Source: Actinoplanes utahensis
Lineage (GTDB): Bacteria > Actinomycetota > Actinomycetes > Mycobacteriales > Micromonosporaceae
DNA length: 64,000 bases
NCBI RefSeq assembly: GCF_016862455.1
Contig: NZ_BOMZ01000079.1
Span: forward strand, 117,392-181,391
Direction: 5' to 3'
Below, one piece after another: positions 44,942 to 53,343 of the stretch. Below the pieces are notes generated by a model. That model did not search any database. It had not been told where the DNA came from and saw only the letters and a program-made list of their open reading frames with translations. The stretch's first letter is position 1. Each line of letters begins with the position of its first letter. The translations under genes were made by a program, and so were the position numbers.

Positions 44942-45987
44942 GCGGTTCCTTCCTTCTGCAGGGTCGCGTTCGCCTGTTCGCGCCCGCGCTGCTCGGCGGC
45001 GGCCAGCGCCGCCTGCAGACGGCTGCGACGCCGGCGGCGGGCGAACAGCCAGGCGAGCAGGAGCGCGACGGCGAGCGTGATGAGGGCGAGATGCGGCCAC
45101 GGCATCAACCACAGGGTGTGGTCGGAGACCGCGCGGGCCGGTGTGGGATCGATGGTGCGGCCGTCGGCGGGCGCGGGGAGGATGTCGAGGGTCAGGCTCT
45201 CGTGGAAGAGTGGCGGCACCGAGTCCAGCGTGACCGTCGTGGTCAGGGAGCCGCCGGGCAGGATCTCCGGGATCGCCGGCGCCGCGGCGGTGCGGCTGCC
45301 GAGGCCGAAGGGGCCTTCGATCCGGGCCGACGGGGTGCCGGTGAGGCGTACGTTGCCGGTGTTGACGATGGTGAAGCTGGCCGTGACGCGCGGCAGTGTC
45401 AGCGGGTTCCAGGACGTCGCGGTGTCGATCCGGACGTCGGTGATGCCGAGGGCCGGCTGCAGCGGCCCGGTGACGCGCAGATGGACGCGGGCGCCGACCC
45501 GGTGATCGACGGAGACCTGGTTGCCGGCACTGTCCGTGGTGGCGGCGGCGAGCGAGGCGACCACCCCGGCCGCGTGGTCGCCGGGCGTGGCGTCGGCCGG
45601 CACGGTCACGGTGAACGGCACGACGGCGCGGGACGACGCCGGCAGGGTGATCGTCGACTGGGCCGGTTCGATCCAGCTTCCGGCGTCGGTGGGCGCGGCG
45701 TTGCCGGCGCGCAGGGCGAAGCCGCCGCCCGCGGTGGTGAACGCGTCGTTGGCGTAGAGCCGCAGGGTGAGCGGGCGCTTCGAGTGGTTGGTGACGGCGA
45801 CGTGGTCGGTGATGGTGGCGCCGGGGTCGAGTTTGTAGTCCAGTGCCGAGCGGCCGTTCGGGCCTTTCGGCCCGGATGGCGCCACCGACCAGGTCAGCGC
45901 GTCGCCGCTGGGCGCTGCCTGTGCGGGCACGGGGCTGAGGAGGGCGGCTGCTACGGCCAGGACGGCCGCGATGACGCGGGTACGCAT
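44938..45987 (-). CDS. DUF916-type WxL-interacting membrane protein
   Basis: 349 residues: signal peptide (VLAVAAALLSPVPAQA), a DUF916 domain (about 30-150; ALDYKLDPGATITDHVAVTN, ending TPGDHAAGVVAS), a second beta-rich domain (about 165-280), one membrane helix (LALITLAVALLLAWLF) and a basic tail. DUF916 proteins bind peptidoglycan and partner WxL proteins in Gram-positive cells, which fits the WxL-like proteins at both ends of this operon. ATGA overlap with the LAKTG gene. Confidence 0.82.
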   Translation of the reverse strand: MRTRVIAAVLAVAAALLSPVPAQAAPSGDALTWSVAPSGPKGPNGRSALDYKLDPGATITDHVAVTNHSKRPLTLRLYANDAFTTAGGGFALRAGNAAPTDAGSWIEPAQSTITLPASSRAVVPFTVTVPADATPGDHAAGVVASLAAATTDSAGNQVSVDHRVGARVHLRVTGPLQPALGITDVRIDTATSWNPLTLPRVTASFTIVNTGNVRLTGTPSARIEGPFGLGSRTAAAPAIPEILPGGSLTTTVTLDSVPPLFHESLTLDILPAPADGRTIDPTPARAVSDHTLWLMPWPHLALITLAVALLLAWLFARRRRRSRLQAALAAAEQRGREQANATLQKEGTA

Positions 45988-46087
45988 GAGGGGTCTTTCA
46001 CATCGGTTCGAAGATCGAGGCACAGCGGATCGAAGGTCGCGGGGCGGCCGTGGACAGGGGGTGTCTCGTGGGCCGCCCCGCGACGTC

Positions 46088-47554
46088 TCAGATGGCCGTC
46101 AGGGTCAGGGTGCCGGTGTAGGTGCCGGCTGCCGTGTCGGTCGGGACGCTCAGCTTGAGCGCCGCGTCGAGCTGGGCGGTGCCCAGACCCTTGCCATGCG
46201 GTGCGGTCGCCAGGACCGCGCTGCCACCCAGACCGGTCTGGGTCTGCACGGTGCCGTACGGTGCCGACACCGGCCCGGCCACCACGCCCTGCTGGGTGCC
46301 CTGCGTGGTGATGCTGGGCGTCCAGCCGAGATAGCTGCCGGAGAACGTCTTGCCGTCGGTGGTCCGGAACCCGTCGGCGACCTGGCCGGAGGCGGTCCAA
46401 CCGGGCTTGGCGGCCCGGGTGTCGGTCACCGTGACCGGCTGGAGGGCGCCGTTGCTCTCCCACCGGTCACCTGACGCCGACAGCGTCGCCGCCGGCAGGG
46501 CCACCGTCCGGTGCGCGGGATCCACGCTGATCACCAGGGCGCCGTCGGCGGTGTTGATGGTGGCGGTCACCGACTTGGCGGCGTTGCTGCCCTCCGGCGG
46601 GAAGGCCACCCACAGCCAGACCTCGGTGCTGGTCGCCACGACCTTCTCGCCGTCGTACAGCTTGACGGCGTACTGATTGCCGTTGAGGGCCCGGGTCGCG
46701 GTGAAGCCGTACGACGCCCCGGTCTCGCCGGAGATCGGCGTGAACTCGGCTTCGGACGGCTTCTTGCTGAACCACTGGTACCTGGTCAGCGGGCCCTGCG
46801 GGGACTGCACCGCCTGCAGCGTCACGGTGTCGCCGGGCTGGTACTCGCCGTCGGACATGCCGGAGACGGTCAGGCTGAGGTCACCGCCGCCGGCCTGAAG
46901 GTCGCCGACGACGAACTTGTAGTCGACCGGGCCGGTGCTGACCGTGCCGCCGCCGGCGAGGGTGGCGTCGGCCTGGAACGTCAGCGTGTACGTGCCCACC
47001 GCGGAGAACACCCAGCCGGCGTGGGCGTGGGTGTGCACCGGCACGTCGAGCTTGTCGGGCAGGCCGTCGTTGCTGCGGAACTTGATGCTGGGCGTGCCGA
47101 GCGAGTTGGTGTCGAACAGGGTCACGTCGCCGGGACCGTCCACACCGACCAGGCTGATCGACACCTTGTCGCCGGCGAAGACGCCGGAGTCGAGGTGGCC
47201 GGTGTTCCAGCCCGGCCACAGCAGCGCCGGGTCCTGGACCTGCGGCAGCATCCAGATCTTGCGGCCCGGGGCGCCGAGGAACGAGAAGGCCGGCAGGTCC
47301 GGCACCGTCGTCTCGGCGGTGGGCAGCACCTGGAAGGTGACGTCCGCCGGATCGCGGACCACCGCCGGGCTCACCGTGTCGTCCTTGACCTTGAGCTTCA
47401 GCGCCCCGCCCTCATAGTGGACGTCGACGGCGTCGGTGTGCCCTTTGGACAACACCGCCGTGTCGGCGGCCAGCGCGGACGTAGCGCCGATGAGGGTCGT
47501 GACGAGGGCCAGACCGAGCGCAGCGGACGTGACCCGCAGATCGGGTCTTCTCAC
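46088..47554 (-). CDS. Choice-of-anchor M surface protein with WxL-like end
   Basis: 488 residues: signal peptide 1-29, choice-of-anchor M domain about 33-215 (GHTD at 38-41; HAHAGW at 176-181), one Ig-like domain about 226-310, and a WxL-like carboxyl domain ending GTYTGTLTLTAI, nearly the same as the end of the 1078-residue protein. First gene of the eight-gene operon, with a Zur-type box 33 bases upstream. GTG start. Confidence 0.83.
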   Translation of the reverse strand: MRRPDLRVTSAALGLALVTTLIGATSALAADTAVLSKGHTDAVDVHYEGGALKLKVKDDTVSPAVVRDPADVTFQVLPTAETTVPDLPAFSFLGAPGRKIWMLPQVQDPALLWPGWNTGHLDSGVFAGDKVSISLVGVDGPGDVTLFDTNSLGTPSIKFRSNDGLPDKLDVPVHTHAHAGWVFSAVGTYTLTFQADATLAGGGTVSTGPVDYKFVVGDLQAGGGDLSLTVSGMSDGEYQPGDTVTLQAVQSPQGPLTRYQWFSKKPSEAEFTPISGETGASYGFTATRALNGNQYAVKLYDGEKVVATSTEVWLWVAFPPEGSNAAKSVTATINTADGALVISVDPAHRTVALPAATLSASGDRWESNGALQPVTVTDTRAAKPGWTASGQVADGFRTTDGKTFSGSYLGWTPSITTQGTQQGVVAGPVSAPYGTVQTQTGLGGSAVLATAPHGKGLGTAQLDAALKLSVPTDTAAGTYTGTLTLTAI

Positions 47555-47586
47555 GCATCGACTCCCTTCCGAACGAGCATACAGTT

Positions 47587-47605
47587 GAAAACGACTCTCG
47601 TTTTC
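47587..47605 (-). promoter_or_regulatory. Zur-type box 4 (anchored-repeat operon)
   Basis: A perfect palindrome GAAAACGA-CTC-TCGTTTTC, the most symmetrical box of the window, 33 bases from the start of the eight-gene leftward operon. Confidence 0.88.
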
Positions 47606-47671
47606 GCTGGGACGCTAGCACGTTGAGGTGGGGGAAGTGATGCCGCTCGACAGCCGGCTCGAGGTCTAATC

Positions 47672-47690
47672 GGTAACGATATCGATTTTC
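47672..47690 (+). promoter_or_regulatory. Zur-type box 5 (PLP/sulfur operon)
   Basis: GGTAACGATATCGATTTTC; on the minus strand it gives GAAAA-N6-TCGTT, the spacing of box 4. It lies about 130 bases before the rightward PLP/sulfur operon, so the two divergent operons each have a box. Confidence 0.6.
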
Positions 47691-47821
47691 TTTAGCTCGC
47701 GCAGAGACTGATACATGCACAATGTTGCATTCAGTGATGAGCCGGTCACCTTGTGCTGATGATCCTCTTGGGTTTGATCAGTTCATCGATTACGTTGGGA
47801 TGACCGGCTTCCGGGAGTGTG

Positions 47822-49270
47822 ATGACGCTTTATCTGCAACCGCGTGTGGACGGTGACCTGCGGCTCGTCCTGGAGGACCGGGATCTGCCGCATCGGCTCG
47901 CCGACGGGCTGGGGTCGCCGCTCAACCTGGTCCTGCCCGGCCGGGTCGGCCACAACGTGCGGCGTTTCCGTGACATCTACCACCGGCATCACCTCAGCGG
48001 AGGTGTCTACTTCGCACACAAGGCCAATCGGTCGGCGGCTCTGCTCCGCGCGCTCGCGGCGACCGACGCCGGCGTGGACGTGGCCTCGCTCGGCGAGCTC
48101 CAGCACGCCCTCGGCGCGGGCTTCGACCCGGGCCGGATCATGGCCACCGGCCCGAAGAGCCGGGAGTACCTGTGGCTGGCCGCCCGGACCGGCGCGGTCG
48201 TCAACGCCGACTCCACCACCGAGCTGAGCGAGCTGGCCGGCATCGTCGCCGCGCATGCCCTGCCCCGGGTGCGGGTGATGGCCCGCCTGTCCGGGTTCAC
48301 CTCGTCCGGGACCAACGTGATGAGCCGGGCCAGCCGGTTCGGTGTTCCAGCCGCCGAGCTCGGCGCGCTCTGGGAGGTCCTCGGCAAGCATCGCGAGCAG
48401 CTCGACTTCCTCGGTGTGGCCTACCACCTCGACACCGTCGGCATGCCGGAGAAGGCCACCGCCCTGGAAGGCTGCCTGCTCGCGGTGGAGGAGGCCTACC
48501 GCCATGGCCTGAGCCCGCGCGCGGTCGACATCGGCGGTGGCTTCGGCGTCAGCTATCTCGCCGACGGCCGGCAGTGGGAGGCGTGGACCAGTGAGCTGAC
48601 CGCCGCGGTCCTCGGCAAACGTCCACCGATCACCTGGAACGGGCACGGCTACGGGCTGCGCAACGAGGGCGGCACCGTGCGGGGCGCCCTCAGCGTCTAC
48701 CCGGCACATCGGGGCGTCGCCGGGCCGGACTATCTGGAGAGCCTGCTGACGGCCGAGTCGGCGGTGCACCGGCGACCCTTCGGCACGCTGCTGCTCGACG
48801 GCCTCCACGACTTGCACGTCGAACCGGGGCGGGCGCTGCTCGACCAGTGCGGCGCCGTGCTCATGCGGGTCGAGGAGGTCCGTGGCGACGGGCGGGGCGA
48901 GACCCTGGTCCGGCTCGCCGGCAACAGCGGCGACGTCGCTCTGGAGGCGCACGGCGTACTGATGGATCCGCTCCTGCTGTCGCGGGGCGAACCGGGACCG
49001 GAGGAACCGGCCGGTGTCCATCTGACCGGCAACCTGTGCCTGGAAGCCGACCTGATCACCCGCCGCAAGGTCTTCCTGCCCCGCCTGCCGCGGCCCGGTG
49101 ACCTGCTGGCCTTCGCCAACACCGCCGGCTATCTCATGGATTTCAGCGTCGGGAACGCGCTGATGCAGCCCACCGCCCGGACCGTCGCCGTCGTCCGGGA
49201 CGGCGACCGGTGGCGGTGGTGCCTGGACGAGCAGTACTGGCCCGTGCTGGGCCGGGAGGAGACCGGGTGA
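47822..49270 (+). CDS. Fold-III PLP decarboxylase-like enzyme (Y4yA-like)
   Basis: 482 residues of the diaminopimelate/ornithine decarboxylase fold. The PLP lysine is K67 in YFAHKANRSA, the phosphate loop IGGGFG near residue 240, and the second PLP motif VEPGRALLDQ near 335. The Cys/Asp motif of the dimer active site appears as LCLEADLITRRK and is less canonical. It resembles the Y4yA class, whose substrate is not known to me. First gene of a three-gene Zur-linked operon; it overlaps the next gene by 4 bases. A probable biosynthetic step is amino-acid decarboxylation for a metallophore. Confidence 0.75.
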   Translation: MTLYLQPRVDGDLRLVLEDRDLPHRLADGLGSPLNLVLPGRVGHNVRRFRDIYHRHHLSGGVYFAHKANRSAALLRALAATDAGVDVASLGELQHALGAGFDPGRIMATGPKSREYLWLAARTGAVVNADSTTELSELAGIVAAHALPRVRVMARLSGFTSSGTNVMSRASRFGVPAAELGALWEVLGKHREQLDFLGVAYHLDTVGMPEKATALEGCLLAVEEAYRHGLSPRAVDIGGGFGVSYLADGRQWEAWTSELTAAVLGKRPPITWNGHGYGLRNEGGTVRGALSVYPAHRGVAGPDYLESLLTAESAVHRRPFGTLLLDGLHDLHVEPGRALLDQCGAVLMRVEEVRGDGRGETLVRLAGNSGDVALEAHGVLMDPLLLSRGEPGPEEPAGVHLTGNLCLEADLITRRKVFLPRLPRPGDLLAFANTAGYLMDFSVGNALMQPTARTVAVVRDGDRWRWCLDEQYWPVLGREETG

Positions 49271-50586
49271 GGTTCGACCACGTCACCGACGTCATCGGCG
49301 ACACGCCACTGGTGCGCATCGACGCGGCTGTGCACGGCCTGAACAACATCGACCTGTACGCCAAGATGGAGCTGTTCAACCCGTTCGGCTCGGTCAAGGA
49401 CCGGGCCGCCTGGAACATGGTCCGCCACCGGCTGCCCGGCGCCGCCGACCGGGGCGAGACCGTGGTCGAGCTCTCCAGTGGCAACACCGCCAAGGCCCTC
49501 GCCGTGATCGCCGGCATGCACGGCCTGCCGTTCCGCAGCGTCACCAACCGGATGCGGATCCCGGAGGTCAAGGATCTGCTGCTCCTGCTCGGCGCCCAGA
49601 TCGACGAGCTGCCCGGGCGGTCCGAGTGCCTGGACCCCTCCGACGCCGACGACCCGCTCACCCGGATGTACCACACGGTCTCCGCCGACGGCGCCGGTTA
49701 CCTGCACACCGACCAGTACTTCAACGACCTCAACATCGAGGCGCACCTGCGGGGTACCGGCCCCGAGATCATCGCCGACCTGGACGGGCGGGCGCCCGAC
49801 TACTTCATCGCCTGTGTCGGCACCGCCGGCTCGTCCACCGGCGTGGCCCGGGCACTGCGCGCCCACGACCCGGCGGTCACCGTCGTCGGGCTGGTCGCGG
49901 AGAAGTCCGACTTCGTCCCCGGCATCCGCAACCTCGACGAGGTGCACGAGGTCGGGCTGTTCGATCCGGACGTCTACGACACCATCGAGGCGGTCAGCTC
50001 CGACGACGCGATCGACGGGCTGCTCACCCTGGTCCGCCGCTGCGGGACCCTGGCCGGGCCCACCGGCGGCGGCGCCTACCAGGGAGCGGTCCGCTACCTG
50101 CGCCGGATCGACGCCGGGCTCACCGAACGGCGTACCGCGGTGTTCATCGTCTGCGACCGGGTCGAGAGCTACCTGAGCTACCTGCGCGAACGCCGTCCCG
50201 CCCTGTTCCGGCAGCAGGCCCGCGCCAACACCGTGCGCAGCCTCACCGCCGAGGACGTGGCGGCCGCCCGCACCGTCGGCGTCGCCGACGCGCGGACGTG
50301 GATCGACAAGGAGCATCCGCTGATCGTGGACCTGCGCAGCCCGTTCGCCTACCGTGCGCAGCACATCGACCGGTCGATCAACATCGTTGACGAGCAGTTC
50401 GGGGAGATGCTGCACGGCGGTCTGCCGTTCAGCACCCGGCAGCCGGTCCTGCTGGTCTGCCCGGTGGGGGAGAAGTCCGCCCGGTACGCGGCGCTGCTGG
50501 CCCGGATGGGGCATCCGGACGCGCGGTCGCTGGCCGGAGGTGTGATCGCCTGGCGCGACGCCGGCGCCGAACTGGTTCGGGACTGA
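49267..50586 (+). CDS. Cysteine synthase-like enzyme fused to a rhodanese domain
   Basis: 439 residues. Residues 1-310 are a fold-II PLP enzyme of the O-acetylserine/O-phosphoserine sulfhydrylase group: PLP lysine K44 in NPFGSVKDRA, substrate loop SSGNTAKA (70-77), and Gly-rich GPTGGGAYQG. Residues about 340-439 are a rhodanese domain with catalytic Cys398 in LLVCPVGEKSAR. Joining the two suggests that persulfide carried on Cys398 is handed to an aminoacrylate bound in the synthase part. Related folds also make 2,3-diaminopropionate (SbnA), an alternative. GTG start overlapping the decarboxylase. Confidence 0.8.
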   Translation: MRFDHVTDVIGDTPLVRIDAAVHGLNNIDLYAKMELFNPFGSVKDRAAWNMVRHRLPGAADRGETVVELSSGNTAKALAVIAGMHGLPFRSVTNRMRIPEVKDLLLLLGAQIDELPGRSECLDPSDADDPLTRMYHTVSADGAGYLHTDQYFNDLNIEAHLRGTGPEIIADLDGRAPDYFIACVGTAGSSTGVARALRAHDPAVTVVGLVAEKSDFVPGIRNLDEVHEVGLFDPDVYDTIEAVSSDDAIDGLLTLVRRCGTLAGPTGGGAYQGAVRYLRRIDAGLTERRTAVFIVCDRVESYLSYLRERRPALFRQQARANTVRSLTAEDVAAARTVGVADARTWIDKEHPLIVDLRSPFAYRAQHIDRSINIVDEQFGEMLHGGLPFSTRQPVLLVCPVGEKSARYAALLARMGHPDARSLAGGVIAWRDAGAELVRD

Positions 50587-50587
50587 C

Positions 50588-51820
50588 GTGACGACCGTGT
50601 CCGCGCCCGCCCGCTACAACCACGGCCCGGCCTTCCCCGACGACTTACGGCCGTGGCAGGCCGGGCTGCGTGAACAGTTCCCGATCCTGACGCGCCATCC
50701 CGGCCACTCCTACCTGGACAGTGCCGCCACGTCGCAGAAGCCGCAGGCCGTCCTCGACGCCGTGAACGACTACCTGACCAGCGGCAACGCCAACGCCGGC
50801 CGGGGCACCTACCCGTGGGCGAACCGGACGACCGCGCTGATCGAGCAGGTGCGCCACCGGGTGCGCGAGTTCCTCGCCGATCCGGAGCCGGACCGCTCCG
50901 GTGTGCACTTCGTCGGCGGCACCACCGACGGGCTGCGGCTGATCGCCCGGGACTGGCTGGTCCACCATCTGCGGGACGGCGACGAGATCATCGTCCCGTT
51001 CGCCGACCACTCCGCGAACGCCCTGCCCTGGCAGGAGGCTGTGGACCTGCTGGGCCGGCAGGGTGTGCGGGTCACGGTGCGGGCGATGCCGTACGACCCG
51101 GCTCACGACTACGACCACCGGGCGCTGCCGGAGCTGGTCACCGAACGGACCCGGTTCATCGCCACCACCCATGTGCACCACGTCTACGGCGGCGACATGA
51201 ACATCGGCCGGATCCGCGCGGCGGTCGGCCCGGACGTGGTGATCTGCCTGGACGCGGCGCAGAGCGTGGGGCACCTGCCGGTGTCGGTGGCCGATCTCGA
51301 CGTCGACTTCGTGGCCTTCTCCGGGCACAAGGCGATGGCGCTGCCCGGCATCGGCGCCGTCTGGGCGGCGAACCGGCGCGGGGCGGCGTTCGTTCCCGCG
51401 GGCTGGGCCGGGACGCCGAACACCAGCGGCATCGTCAGCCTGCACGCCGCCCTCGACTGGCTGCAGGCCGCGGGCGTGGCGGACGTCGCTCGCTGGACGG
51501 TCGCGCTCGGCGCCCGGCTGACCGACGGCTTGAGCCGGCTGTCGGCCTACGAGATCCTCGGCTGCCAGCGCAGCCTGGCCGCCGATTCCCCGGTGCAGCA
51601 GCGGCACGGCATCGTGACCTTCCGCCATCGCGACATCGGCTCCAACGACCTGGGTTTCATCCTGGCGGCGGAAGGGTTCATGGTCCGGGCCGACGGCCAC
51701 TGCCAGGCCGGCGGCGGGGAGAAGACCACATCGGTACGGGCCAGCCTGCACGTCTACAACACCGTCGAGGAGGTCGATCGGCTTCTGGAGGTGCTCGCCG
51801 GGCTCGACACGGGCGCCTGA
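50588..51820 (+). CDS. SufS/CsdA-like cysteine desulfurase
   Basis: 410 residues of aminotransferase class V: YLDSAATSQKP near 43-53, His141 (ADHSANALPW), Asp222 (LDAAQSVGHLPV), PLP lysine K248 (FSGHKAMALPG) and catalytic loop Cys372 (ADGHCQAGGGEK). The SufS-type Cys position suggests it can form a persulfide from cysteine. It directly follows the cysteine synthase-rhodanese gene (1 base apart) and so is a natural sulfur donor for its Cys398. No SufBCD genes are nearby, so a specialised pathway is more likely than Fe-S assembly. Confidence 0.82.
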   Translation: MTTVSAPARYNHGPAFPDDLRPWQAGLREQFPILTRHPGHSYLDSAATSQKPQAVLDAVNDYLTSGNANAGRGTYPWANRTTALIEQVRHRVREFLADPEPDRSGVHFVGGTTDGLRLIARDWLVHHLRDGDEIIVPFADHSANALPWQEAVDLLGRQGVRVTVRAMPYDPAHDYDHRALPELVTERTRFIATTHVHHVYGGDMNIGRIRAAVGPDVVICLDAAQSVGHLPVSVADLDVDFVAFSGHKAMALPGIGAVWAANRRGAAFVPAGWAGTPNTSGIVSLHAALDWLQAAGVADVARWTVALGARLTDGLSRLSAYEILGCQRSLAADSPVQQRHGIVTFRHRDIGSNDLGFILAAEGFMVRADGHCQAGGGEKTTSVRASLHVYNTVEEVDRLLEVLAGLDTGA

Positions 51821-51835
51821 CAGTCCACGCATTGT

Positions 51836-51854
51836 TGAAAACGGTTTCCGTTAT
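51836..51854 (+). promoter_or_regulatory. Zur-type box 6
   Basis: TGAAAACGGTTTCCGTTAT, 43 bases before the methyltransferase gene and right after the sulfur operon. Confidence 0.8.
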
Positions 51855-51897
51855 ACTCTGCTGGCCGATCCCGATCGCCCGCACCCCGAGGTAGCCG

Positions 51898-52668
51898 ATG
51901 TCGTCTCTCCCGGAAGCGTCCCTTGCCGCACCGAGCCTGGACCGGCCGGTCGTCGACCGGTTGCGCTCCGGCTGGGACGAGGTGATGGCCGGGTTCCTGC
52001 CCGCGGCGCAGAGTGGTGAGGCCGCGATGCTCACCGTCGCCGAGGCGGTGTGCGGCGGCCCGCCTCGCCGTGTGCTCGACCTGGGCGGCGGCCCGGGAGT
52101 CTTCGCCGAGCGGATGGCGACGCGCTGGCCCGCCGCCGACGTCGCCGTGCTCGACCTCGACCCGGTGCTGCTCGCGCTCGCCGCGGCGGCGGCCGGCGAC
52201 CGCCTGACGCTGCACCGTGGGGACCTCGAGGCGTCCTGGTGGGCCGATCTCGCCGCCGCCGGGCCCTACGACCTGATCACCACTGTCATGACCATTCACT
52301 ACCTCGCCGCTGATCAGGCGCGGGCCCTCTATCGGGCCGCCCGTGCCCTGCTGAGTCCCGGCGGCCTGCTCGTGGTCGCCGACCTGATGCCCGAGCCCGC
52401 GCTGACCGGCGTCATGGACCGGCTGCACCCGGCAGTCGACGAGGCCGTCGCCGGGCTGGCGTGGACGCGCTGGTGGGACCAGTTGCGGGCGGACGCGTCA
52501 CTGGAGCCGCTGATGAGCGAGCGGGCATCGCTCCTGCGTGATCGAGTGCCGGCCGAGTTCACCCCGCCGGTCGACTGGCACCGGGCCGCTGCCCGTGATG
52601 CCGGTTTCGGTGAAGCCGGTGTCGTGTGGCGGTGGGGTGCCCATGCCGCGCTCGCCGCCGTGGCGTGA
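51898..52668 (+). CDS. Class I SAM-dependent methyltransferase
   Basis: 256 residues with motif I VLDLGGGPGVFAERMA (about 59-74), motif II VAVLDLDPVLLAL and the post-motif LSPGGLLVVADLMPEP. The form resembles small-molecule methyltransferases with an amino-terminal helical cap. It has its own Zur-type box and lies between the PLP/sulfur trio and zur, so modification of the same metabolite is plausible. Substrate unknown. Confidence 0.78.
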   Translation: MSSLPEASLAAPSLDRPVVDRLRSGWDEVMAGFLPAAQSGEAAMLTVAEAVCGGPPRRVLDLGGGPGVFAERMATRWPAADVAVLDLDPVLLALAAAAAGDRLTLHRGDLEASWWADLAAAGPYDLITTVMTIHYLAADQARALYRAARALLSPGGLLVVADLMPEPALTGVMDRLHPAVDEAVAGLAWTRWWDQLRADASLEPLMSERASLLRDRVPAEFTPPVDWHRAAARDAGFGEAGVVWRWGAHAALAAVA

Positions 52669-52803
52669 GCCGCGCGATGTGCCGGCCCGACGCCGGCCTG
52701 CCCTGGCCCACCGCTCACCGATGGGCCGTTCGTATGCTCACCATTGCATAATTGCGGGACTGCCGCGGCGCCCGCGCGGCCATATCGTGACGGAGCAGAC
52801 GCC

Positions 52804-53202
52804 GTGAAGACCGTGCCGACCGCGACCCGCAGCACCCGCCAGCGTGCGGACATCCTCTCCTTGCTGCAGGAGGTCGATGGGGCCCGCAGCGCCCAGCAGC
52901 TCTACCTGATGCTGCGTGAGCGCGACGTCAAGGTCGGTTTGACCACCGTCTACCGCACCCTGCAGATGCTGGTCGACGCCGGCGAGGCGGACACCACTCG
53001 TCTGCCGGGTGGCGAGCAGTTGTTCCGGCTGTGCAGCCCGACCCACCACCACCATCTGGTGTGCCGGACCTGCGGCAAGACCGTCGAGGTCGACGGCCCC
53101 GCCGTGGAGCGATGGACCGACGAGGTGGCCGCCGAGCACGGTTTCACCGACGTCGGTCACACCATCGAGATCTTCGGCACCTGCCGGGACTGCGCCGCCT
53201 GA
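52804..53202 (+). CDS. zur: Zinc uptake regulator Zur
   Basis: 132-residue Fur-family repressor. The winged helix includes VGLTTVYRTLQMLVDAGEAD, the hinge has HHHHLVCRTCGKTVEV (first Cys pair plus the His cluster of the sensory site) and the end has GTCRDC (second Cys pair) for the structural zinc. Surrounded by zinc-uptake genes and boxes, so Zur rather than Fur is well supported. With zinc bound it should bind the boxes and silence the island. GTG 52804 is preceded by GGAG; the sequence ATAATTGC before it resembles part of the 27061 palindrome. Confidence 0.9.
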   Translation: MKTVPTATRSTRQRADILSLLQEVDGARSAQQLYLMLRERDVKVGLTTVYRTLQMLVDAGEADTTRLPGGEQLFRLCSPTHHHHLVCRTCGKTVEVDGPAVERWTDEVAAEHGFTDVGHTIEIFGTCRDCAA

Positions 53203-53298
53203 GTGTCCGTCCGGCATGTCCCGATCCGCACCGTCGTCCGGCGTGCGCGGGCGCGCCGTCCCCCATACATCGTCAATTTGCCATTAGACGATACTTTT

Positions 53299-53318
53299 TG
53301 ACAACGATTATCGTTTCG
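53299..53318 (+). promoter_or_regulatory. Zur-type box 7
   Basis: TGACAACGATTATCGTTTCG, a strong box 26 bases before znuA. Confidence 0.88.
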
Positions 53319-53343
53319 CTCCTCAGTGACAGGAGTGAGATCG

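Noticed and set aside
47822..51820. Reading the PLP/sulfur genes as a housekeeping Suf/Fe-S or ordinary cysteine synthesis operon
   Set aside because: No SufBCD/U, serine acetyltransferase or sulfate genes are near, and the decarboxylase and Zur box do not fit; kept only as an alternative.
51898..52668. Treating the methyltransferase as part of the PLP/sulfur transcript only
   Set aside because: A separate strong Zur-type box lies between them, so an independent promoter is more likely.
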